NCBI GenBank assembly: GCA_014297435.1
Contig: JACOQA010000001.1
Coordinates: 124,001 to 188,000 of the forward strand
Direction: 5' to 3'
Length of the DNA stretch: 64,000 bases
Source of the DNA: Candidatus Nanohaloarchaea archaeon
GTDB taxonomy: Archaea > Nanohalarchaeota > Nanosalinia > Nanosalinales > Nanosalinaceae
A program made the position numbers and the translations under genes. Position 1 is the stretch's first letter, and every line of letters begins with the position of its first letter. Of this stretch, positions 58,102-64,000 are shown piece by piece. A model generated the notes under the pieces. It did no database searches, had not been told where the DNA came from, and worked only from the letters and a program-made list of their open reading frames with translations.

Positions 58102-58851
58102 TTAGGCGTACTCATCAGGAATGTCTGCCCAGCCTAACTCTTCGAGTTTCTCCGCTTCGTATTCTGTGGTGCCACTGACGGCATCGATGTTCGGATCTCC
58201 TCGTTCCATCTGCTGCTTGAGAGTGTTCCCGGCCTTTTTCTTAACTGCCTCGCTTACCTTCTGATAGTCGTTGAGCTCATCTATCACAGCTCCTCCCAGT
58301 CCAAGGGTGTAGCCTTCCGGTCTTTCGTCTCCTTCCTGTACATAATCGGTGAACTCTTTCATCACGCCAGGTGTAGAAGTCACGTTTGTGTGTGCTACTG
58401 TCTCATCGCCGTCCTTGAGTTCGACTCTTTGAAGGTTGCTGTGCATAGAGTCTCTTATAGCTCTCTCGAGTCCAGCGGTTACCTTGTAGAATGCTTCCCC
58501 GACCATATTCTCATCCATGGCTTCATCAACGGCTTCATCATAAAGTTCATCTACTTCGCCGATATCTACTTCGAGTTCGCTGGCAGTAGATCCTACGTTA
58601 CCGGCTTTTAGATCTATTGCTGAGTCGCTTATCCGCTCGCTATAACCTTCGATCTCATTATCGTTAATACCGGTTCTCCATGATTCTACATCGTTGTAAA
58701 GTTTGTTTGCGAATCTTGCTTCGACGCTGTCGTACTTTGTCTCTCCGGTTCTTTCGGTAAAGAGATCTTCGACTGCAGTATCGTGTTCTTTTTCTAGAAG
58801 TGTTTCGTCATCTGTGAAGTCGTCAACGTAGTCTCGTATTTTATCGAACAT
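58102..58851 (-). CDS. Hypothetical acidic protein
   Basis: 249 aa, not recognised. It begins MFDKIRDYVDDFTDDETLLE, resembling by composition the N-terminal helices of SRP54/FtsY, but has no GTPase motifs. A helical region (AIDLKAGNVGSTASELEVDI, VDEAMDENMVGEAFYKVTAG) and a small alpha/beta-like end (LKDGDETVAHTNVTSTPGVM) follow. No signal or membrane segment is present. Confidence 0.55.
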   Translation of the reverse strand: MFDKIRDYVDDFTDDETLLEKEHDTAVEDLFTERTGETKYDSVEARFANKLYNDVESWRTGINDNEIEGYSERISDSAIDLKAGNVGSTASELEVDIGEVDELYDEAVDEAMDENMVGEAFYKVTAGLERAIRDSMHSNLQRVELKDGDETVAHTNVTSTPGVMKEFTDYVQEGDERPEGYTLGLGGAVIDELNDYQKVSEAVKKKAGNTLKQQMERGDPNIDAVSGTTEYEAEKLEELGWADIPDEYA

Positions 58852-58909
58852 GTGTTGTTACTAGTAAGAAATAATTAAAAAAGTGGTGCTCTTGGGAGCC
58901 CGCCAACTC

Positions 58910-60835
58910 TCAGTTGAGGAAGTCGGTTCTGAGTTTCTTCTCCTCAACTTCATCTCTCAACCTCTCTCTGAACTCTTCGACGCTGATATCACTTTCTTCA
59001 CGCTCCTTTCTGTCCCGGACTGAAAGGTTTCCTGCTTCTTCCTCATCGTCTCCAAGGATCAGCATGTAAGGAACGTTGTCGTCGTGAGCTGCCTGAATCT
59101 TCTTCCCGACAGTCCACGAACGGCTCTCTATCTCTACCCGGAAGTCGTCAAGCTCTTCCTGGATTTCCCGTGCATAATTAATGTTGTCGTCCGTAACAGG
59201 AAGGATCCTTACCTGTTCAGGAGCTAACCACGTCGGGAAGTCTCCTGCGAAGTGCTCGATCATTACTCCCATGAAGCGTTCGATGCTTCCGAGGATCGCT
59301 CTGTGAAGCATGACTGGATAGTGCTCTTCGTTGTCTTTACCAACGTACTTGAGACCGTAGTTTCTCGGAATAACAAAGTCGAGTTGAACTGTTCCTAGTT
59401 GCCATTCACGTCCAATCGCGTCCTCTACTTCTACGCCGATCTTAGGTCCGTAGAAAGCACCTTCTTCAGGTTTAATCTCGTAATCATCTACTTTTTCCTC
59501 TAAAGCATTTTTCAGGGCTGTTTCTGCCTCATCCCATAGCTCGTCCGGGCCCTGGGCTTTTGGAGGCTTTGTCTCCATTATGAAGTTGACCTCGAAACCA
59601 AACTCGTCGTACATCTCAATAATCTTCTCGAGGTGTGCTTTTACCTCTTCCTCGATCTGGTCTTTACGCATGTAGGCGTGTCCATCGTCCTGCGTCAGAA
59701 CACGGACTCTTAGAAGACCGGAAAGCTCTCCGCTCTGTTCATTACGGTTGACGGTTCCGAATTCGGAAAGCTTGATTGGAAGCTCTTTGTAGCTTCTCTT
59801 GTCACTGTCGAAGATATGGCTGTGGTTCGCACAGTTCATCGGTTTCAGACCGTACTCGGTGTCGTCTTGTTCCCAGGCAAACATCTCGCCTTCTTCCTTG
59901 AAGGCTTCGTAGTGACCTGTCTTCTTCCAAAGTTCGGCTTTGTTCAGTTCTGGTGTCCAGACCTCTTCGTAACCGAGTTCTTTGTTCTTCTCACGGATGT
60001 ACTCTTCCAGCTCTCTCCTGATTGTCATGCCGGCACGATGGTAGTGAGGCGCTCCCGGAGCGTGTTCGGGTACGGAGAATAGATCCATCTCCTTCCCGAT
60101 CTTTCTGTGGTCGCGTTTCTCGGCCTCCCTCTTCTTTTCAAGGAAGTCTTCAAGTTTTGACTCTGTCGGGAATGCTGTTCCATAAACTCTTGTCAGCATC
60201 TCGTTTTCTTCATCTCCTCTCCAGTAAGCTCCGGCAATCTCCAGAAGCTTGAAACCTTCTACTTCGCCTGTCGAGGAGACGTGAGGTCCTTTACACAGGT
60301 CCTTGAACTCTCCCTGTTTATAGAAAGAAACCTCGTCGCCTTCACCGGCTTCGTTATTCAGAATCTCTCTTTTGTATTCGTTGTCTTCAAAGAACTCTTC
60401 TGCTTCTTCACGTGGAAGCATCTCTCTTTCGATTTCAAGGTTTTCTTCCACTATCTTCTGCATCTCTTCCTCTATCTCCTCGAAGTCTTCCTCCTCGATC
60501 TCGATCCCTTCAATATCGTAGTAGAAGCCTTCGTCAGTCCAAGGTCCGATTGTCAGTTTTACGTCGTCGCCGTAGATTCTCTTGAGTGCCTGCGCAAATA
60601 CGTGGGCTGCGGAGTGTCTTAGAACCTGGATATATTCATCGCTCTGATCCGTAACTATCTCTATCTCATCTCCTTCTGACACGTTCTCTTCTTTCGCAAC
60701 CAGCTCGCTGTTGATCTTTCCTGCTACGGTATCGTCGCCGAGACCTGTACCTATCTCGTACGCTACATCTTCGATTGTTGCGTGTTCTTCGACCTCTAGC
60801 TCGGATCCGTCCGGAAGTTCCACTTGAATGCTCAT
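58910..60835 (-). CDS. thrS: Threonyl-tRNA synthetase, bacterial-type with N2 editing domain
   Basis: 641 aa. Domain order is TGS (residues 1-62), N2 editing domain with HSAAHVFAQAL and KGPHVSSTGEV, and the class II core (motif 2 region VRVLTQDDGHAYMR). The core also has the zinc Cys/His in NCANHSHIFD and motif 3 LHRAILGSIERFMGV. The anticodon domain PEQVRILPVTDD comes last. This is the bacterial/eukaryotic-like architecture rather than the archaeal form with the DTD-like N-terminal editing domain. Acquisition by transfer is likely. TTTAAATAG precedes the ATG. Confidence 0.96.
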   Translation of the reverse strand: MSIQVELPDGSELEVEEHATIEDVAYEIGTGLGDDTVAGKINSELVAKEENVSEGDEIEIVTDQSDEYIQVLRHSAAHVFAQALKRIYGDDVKLTIGPWTDEGFYYDIEGIEIEEEDFEEIEEEMQKIVEENLEIEREMLPREEAEEFFEDNEYKREILNNEAGEGDEVSFYKQGEFKDLCKGPHVSSTGEVEGFKLLEIAGAYWRGDEENEMLTRVYGTAFPTESKLEDFLEKKREAEKRDHRKIGKEMDLFSVPEHAPGAPHYHRAGMTIRRELEEYIREKNKELGYEEVWTPELNKAELWKKTGHYEAFKEEGEMFAWEQDDTEYGLKPMNCANHSHIFDSDKRSYKELPIKLSEFGTVNRNEQSGELSGLLRVRVLTQDDGHAYMRKDQIEEEVKAHLEKIIEMYDEFGFEVNFIMETKPPKAQGPDELWDEAETALKNALEEKVDDYEIKPEEGAFYGPKIGVEVEDAIGREWQLGTVQLDFVIPRNYGLKYVGKDNEEHYPVMLHRAILGSIERFMGVMIEHFAGDFPTWLAPEQVRILPVTDDNINYAREIQEELDDFRVEIESRSWTVGKKIQAAHDDNVPYMLILGDDEEEAGNLSVRDRKEREESDISVEEFRERLRDEVEEKKLRTDFLN

Positions 60836-60998
60836 AACGCTTCACTTCGGAGAGAACTATTTAAACGGTTTTGAGTGCAGCTGCGACTACAGCTGTAGAA
60901 GTTCAACTTGCGACGGGGTAAAACATCCACCCTTCATAATTGATCAAGTATTATTGGATGTCTGAACAGTTAATAATCTTCCCCGACCCTTTATCGGT

Positions 60999-61511
60999 AT
61001 GATCAAAGTTCTCCGCCTCGGACACCGTGCAGGAAGGGACGACAGGATTTCAACACATGTAGGTCTTACCGCAAGACAGTGGGGTGCCGATGAAATTGTC
61101 TATTCGGGACAGCACGACTCAAGCATGATGCAGAGCGTCGAAGACATAGTTGAACGCTGGGGCGGAGACTTCACTGTAAGATATACAGAAGAGTGGAAGA
61201 AAGAGATAAGAGATTTTGAAGGTCTGAAATTCCACTTGACGATGTACGGAGAGAGAATCGATGATAAGATAGCTGAAATAAACGATGACTTAGATGAGAA
61301 GGACTTGATGATTATAGTTGGCGCAGAGAAGGTTCCTAGATGGGTTTACACACATGTTGACTTGAATATTTCTGTCGGAAACCAGCCTCACAGCGAGATA
61401 GCGGCGTTAGCGGTCTTTATGGATCGTGTAACCGAGATAAAAGATAGTTTTGAGGGGGCGGAGATAGAGGTAGAGCCAAGTGAGGATAGAAAGTTGACGG
61501 AGAAAAAGTAG
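60999..61511 (+). CDS. trm56: tRNA (cytidine(56)-2'-O)-methyltransferase
   Basis: 170 aa SPOUT protein. Archaeal Trm56 segments are VLRLGHRAGRDDRISTHVGL, AREWGA-like TARQWGADEIVYSGQHD, LMIIVGAEKVPRWVYTHVD and the knot NISVGNQPHSEIAALAVFMD. It methylates C56 in the T loop of tRNA. The ATG is about 26 nt behind AGTTAATAATC, so leaderless. It ends abutting the RNase Z stop. Confidence 0.94.
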   Translation: MIKVLRLGHRAGRDDRISTHVGLTARQWGADEIVYSGQHDSSMMQSVEDIVERWGGDFTVRYTEEWKKEIRDFEGLKFHLTMYGERIDDKIAEINDDLDEKDLMIIVGAEKVPRWVYTHVDLNISVGNQPHSEIAALAVFMDRVTEIKDSFEGAEIEVEPSEDRKLTEKK

Positions 61512-62426
61512 TTATTCCGGTCTATGCGGTTTAACCTCGAACTTCTTGCCGTCTTCTGCTAACTCCGAGTTTTCAAACACTTCTCTAGATTCTTCCAGCA
61601 GTTCACTTTCTTTGCCGTTCCTAAATCTCCTCGATAGATGGGTCATAATCAATTTTTCTACGTCCGCTTCTTCAGCTATTTCTGCTGCCTGTTTTGCTGA
61701 TGTATGCCCTTTCCGATCTTCAATCATTTCGTGTAGACAGGTAGCTTCGTGAATCAAAAGGTCGGCATTTTCTGCGTTATCTATCATGTTTTCACATTTT
61801 GCAGTGTCGCCTGAGTAAACAATTTTCCGACCAGGAACTTTTTCCACGACTTCTTCCGGCTTAATTGTTTCTCCATCGTGTTCAACCGATTCGCCGTTTT
61901 TTAGTTCACCTATTTTTGGTGAGGCTTCGAGCCCTAGTTCTTTCATTTTTTCTTTGTTGGCTTTCACAGTTTCTTCTTCCCTGAATGTGAATCCAAAGGC
62001 GTTTATGCCGTGTTCGACCTCGAAAGGTTTTACAGTGTATCCTTCTCCGGCGATTACATCTCCTTCGACAAGATCTTCTACGAATATGTCGTATGAACGG
62101 TTGAAGTAGCCGGTGTCAAGGATTCTGTCGGTGAACTCTTCTGTTCTTGGCGGTCCGTAGATGTAGAGAGGTTTTTCTCTTCCTTCCATCTCAAGTGTCT
62201 GGATTAGTCCTAGTAATCCTGAGAAGTGGTCTGCGTGCCAGTGTGAGATAAAGACTTTGTCTATCTTCATTAGTCCCATCTTGTGCTTCATCAGGTTTCT
62301 CTGTGTTCCTTCGCCGCAGTCAAAAAGTATTCTTTCGCCCTTGTAGTTTATGAGGTTAGATGCTAGGGCTCTGTCTGCTGTTGGTACTGCGCTTGAGGTG
62401 CCTACGGTCCAGATATCCATATGCAT
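61512..62426 (-). CDS. rnz: Ribonuclease Z
   Basis: 304 aa beta-lactamase-fold enzyme. It has the HxHxDH motif (FISHWHADHFSGLLG), the N-terminal TVGTSSAVPTADRALASNL, KIVYSGDTAKCENM and the later LLIHEATC and MTHLSRRFR ligands. It removes tRNA 3' trailers, needed here since the tRNA lacks an encoded CCA. ATG 62420 or 62426 fits a leaderless start behind a TTAAAAC box. Confidence 0.95.
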   Translation of the reverse strand: MHMDIWTVGTSSAVPTADRALASNLINYKGERILFDCGEGTQRNLMKHKMGLMKIDKVFISHWHADHFSGLLGLIQTLEMEGREKPLYIYGPPRTEEFTDRILDTGYFNRSYDIFVEDLVEGDVIAGEGYTVKPFEVEHGINAFGFTFREEETVKANKEKMKELGLEASPKIGELKNGESVEHDGETIKPEEVVEKVPGRKIVYSGDTAKCENMIDNAENADLLIHEATCLHEMIEDRKGHTSAKQAAEIAEEADVEKLIMTHLSRRFRNGKESELLEESREVFENSELAEDGKKFEVKPHRPE

Positions 62427-62494
62427 TTCTTTGGTGTAGGAGTTTTAAGCAGTTGATGAAAAGAAATTTAACTGTCACCTATAGGTCACTATAT

Positions 62495-62905
62495 ATGGGG
62501 TCTAGTGCAGACTTTCCAAGTTCTTCTTCAAACTTCAAACACAGACGTATACGCGCTGAAGGATCCTCCTACATACTGACAGAAGGCAACCTGAATGTCA
62601 AATGCAGATCTGAAAGCGATCTAATAGCCATCACTGACCTTGGTTGTGGAAAAAGCTACGCATCAACTAAATTGACTGACTCAGACTATGGGCTATGGGA
62701 TCCTCTCAAAGAAATGTCAGGTGGGTCTTACGCCGATAAATTAAATGAATTTGGACCCGAAGAAGTGTGGGCTGTAGAGGAAACCAAAAGCGATACTCTG
62801 GAAAAAATGAGAAGCCTACTACTGGACCATGAGGATCCGACATCTATTCTGGAGCCAAAGAGTGAGCCTGTCAGGGCAACAGAAAGGAGCATGAGATATT
62901 ACTGA
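62495..62905 (+). CDS. Hypothetical protein
   Basis: 136 aa, not recognised. It starts MGSSADFPSSSSNFKHRRIR, has a beta-rich middle (SSYILTEGNLNVKCRSESD; IAITDLGCGKSYAS) and a helical C-terminus. A TATA-like AAATTTAAC about 27-30 nt upstream fits a leaderless ATG at 62495. The frame is open further upstream but crosses that box. It overlaps the methyltransferase gene convergently by 7 nt. Confidence 0.5.
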   Translation: MGSSADFPSSSSNFKHRRIRAEGSSYILTEGNLNVKCRSESDLIAITDLGCGKSYASTKLTDSDYGLWDPLKEMSGGSYADKLNEFGPEEVWAVEETKSDTLEKMRSLLLDHEDPTSILEPKSEPVRATERSMRYY

Positions 62906-63822
62906 AGGATGTAGATATATCTGGTAAGGTTTTTGTGAACGTAGATATCGAATTCGGGACTCATCCCATCTAAGTTTTCTTTATCCGACATGAAAATTAT
63001 CTTGCCTTCGGTAAGCTTGGGTGCCGATTCAAGAAATTTCTCTAAGGTTTTTCCGTCCTTCTTCGAAGCTTTTCCATACGGAACATCTGTTACAACAGCA
63101 TCAAATTCCAAATCAAAAATATCCTCTACTTGATTTATACTTCCTTCTCTTATATCATGGTTTAAAATTCCGTAGTCCTCAAGATTCTTTTTTGTTCCCT
63201 CAACCATCGATACCTGTATATCAAGACCGTAAACATCTATACTACATAGTCCTGCCTCGAGAAGTATTCCTCCTGTGCCGCAGAAAGGGTCTAATAATTT
63301 TTCGCCTGTTGAAACTTCTGAAAGATTGACCAAAACTCTGGCTAGAACAGGATCGAGCGAGACAGGAGATGAAAACTCTCTATTTTGGTTCTTCCTTTGA
63401 TTGAAGAGACTTCTATCTATTTCAAGAATCTGTCTTCCTATAACATACTCGTCCTCTAGTATGTAGACCTTGATTACCTCTTCAGGGTTCTCAAGATCTA
63501 CTGAGTTTTTTTTCGTCTTAATTTCACTTCCTAAATTTTTCTCAACTTCTTTAGTATTCTTTTCGCCTGTTAAATCCTCTGCGCGTACAGCAAAACTGTT
63601 TTCTGGTTCATATTCTGTCTCGAGTTTTTTGGAGCGCTCGATTACCTTTGAAACTTCATGTGTTAAAGCAAGCCTTTTGATTTGGGATGGCTCTTTCTTG
63701 GTTAGAGCCAGCCGTTCTTCCCGTTTTGGATCTTCCTCAATTTCTTGAGAGCTGAGAAACCCCTTAAGCTCCGCCTCCGCTAGTTCTAGGTTTTCTCCGG
63801 CAAGAAGATACGCATAAGTCAT
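62899..63822 (-). CDS. trm11: Trm11-type tRNA (guanine-N2) methyltransferase
   Basis: 307 aa. An N-terminal THUMP domain (residues about 40-155) precedes the methyltransferase core. Motif I is LLDPFCGTGGILLEAG, motif II DVYGLDIQ, and motif IV VVTDVPYGKASKKDG (D/N-PPY-like DVPYG). This matches archaeal TrmG10/Trm11, which methylates G10. ATG 63822 overlaps the preceding gene's stop (ATGA), with GGAGGAG before it; the longer upstream frame is that neighbour's coding region. Confidence 0.88.
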   Translation of the reverse strand: MTYAYLLAGENLELAEAELKGFLSSQEIEEDPKREERLALTKKEPSQIKRLALTHEVSKVIERSKKLETEYEPENSFAVRAEDLTGEKNTKEVEKNLGSEIKTKKNSVDLENPEEVIKVYILEDEYVIGRQILEIDRSLFNQRKNQNREFSSPVSLDPVLARVLVNLSEVSTGEKLLDPFCGTGGILLEAGLCSIDVYGLDIQVSMVEGTKKNLEDYGILNHDIREGSINQVEDIFDLEFDAVVTDVPYGKASKKDGKTLEKFLESAPKLTEGKIIFMSDKENLDGMSPEFDIYVHKNLTRYIYILQ

Positions 63823-64000
63823 GGAGCTCCTCCGTTCTTCAGTCCTGTGATCGATATGTAGCCTGCGATAATACCCGGCCAGTACGTGCATAGCCTGTAA
63901 AGAACAGCTGCAGCAACAGCTATACCGGCTTCCCCTGTCACTGCTGGGACAAACGTCGCTATGAGGAAAGCCATGGTTGCTTCGAAAGCACCAGAGCCTC
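63819..64000 (-). CDS. C-terminal part of a LPG-synthase/UPF0104-type membrane protein (truncated by window)
   Basis: The minus strand from the window edge encodes about 59 residues ending at TGA 63821-63819: EATMAFLIATFVPAVTGEAG, then VAAAVLYRLCTYWPGIIAGY and a short polar tail. The hydrophobic helices and GSGAFEA-type turn resemble the C-terminal helices of the lysylphosphatidylglycerol synthase TM/UPF0104 flippase-like family. The start lies outside the window. It is translationally coupled to trm11. Confidence 0.65.
   Translation of the reverse strand, partial: GSGAFEATMAFLIATFVPAVTGEAGIAVAAAVLYRLCTYWPGIIAGYISITGLKNGGAP

Noticed and set aside
1-64000. CRISPR arrays, rRNA genes, insertion sequences, integrases
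   Set aside because: I saw no regular spaced repeats, no rRNA sequence, and no transposase or integrase motifs on either strand.

Overview
This window looks like a piece of the chromosome of a small-genome, salt-adapted archaeon. The nanohaloarchaeal (DPANN) lineage is my best inference. It carries archaeal signature genes: proteasome alpha and beta, exosome Rrp4/Rrp41/Rrp42, prefoldin, KEOPS Pcc1, Rpo4 and Rpo12, FttA, SRP54/FtsY, SepF, Mre11/Rad50, Trm56 and ribosomal proteins eL20, eL21, eL39, eL43 and eS19. The encoded proteins are strongly acidic, as in salt-in halophiles, but base composition is moderate rather than GC-rich as in Halobacteria. Genes are tightly packed. Many first genes of transcription units have a TATA box about 26-30 nt before the start codon, as expected for leaderless mRNAs; internal genes often use Shine-Dalgarno sites or ATGA overlaps.

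Layout. 1-3.4 kb: a protein with homing-endonuclease-associated repeats, an AhpD-like protein, an intron-containing tRNA-Ile(UAU) and a PHP-domain protein. 3.4-10.5 kb: the archaeal proteasome/exosome supercluster (psmA, SBDS, rrp4-rrp41-rrp42, eL43, rpoP, pcc1, prefoldin beta, UPF0147), followed by sepF. It is interrupted by a decayed Tat-exported zinc protease gene. 10.3-13.1 kb: psmB and the termination RNase FttA on the minus strand. 13.2-21.5 kb: a DEAD-box helicase, a cold-shock protein, an M20 peptidase, a MTA/SAH-type deaminase, a Fic/Doc-like protein and proS. Two genes here are preceded by a matching leader element (TATA, a short ATGAGTCAGG-initiated reading frame, then a hairpin with a T run).

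21.5-27.7 kb: a membrane-anchored thioredoxin-like protein, mre11-rad50 and herA. 27.7-41.9 kb is the accessory part. It has two large cysteine-rich secreted proteins (about 1468 and 765 aa) sharing motifs, a Tat-type protein between them, a DUF1512 protein, and an operon with an 899-aa surface protein, two small membrane or secreted proteins and trmJ. This is the likeliest place for host-contact or cell-envelope functions, though no function can be read from sequence alone.

41.9-64 kb is mostly information processing: prmC-like and pyrG; the eL21-rpo4-DUF655-ksgA operon; ndk; pus10; srp54; ftsY; the eS19-PDCD5-eL39-aIF6-eL20-prefoldin alpha operon; a bacterial-type thrS; trm56; RNase Z; and a Trm11-like methyltransferase. 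Interspersed are odd proteins: a protein with a kinase-like DFG segment and an alpha/beta-hydrolase-like protein lacking its nucleophile. The best candidates for something undescribed are the twin leader elements, the surface-protein cluster, the intron-bearing tRNA-Ile(UAU) and the zinc-finger-less eL43.
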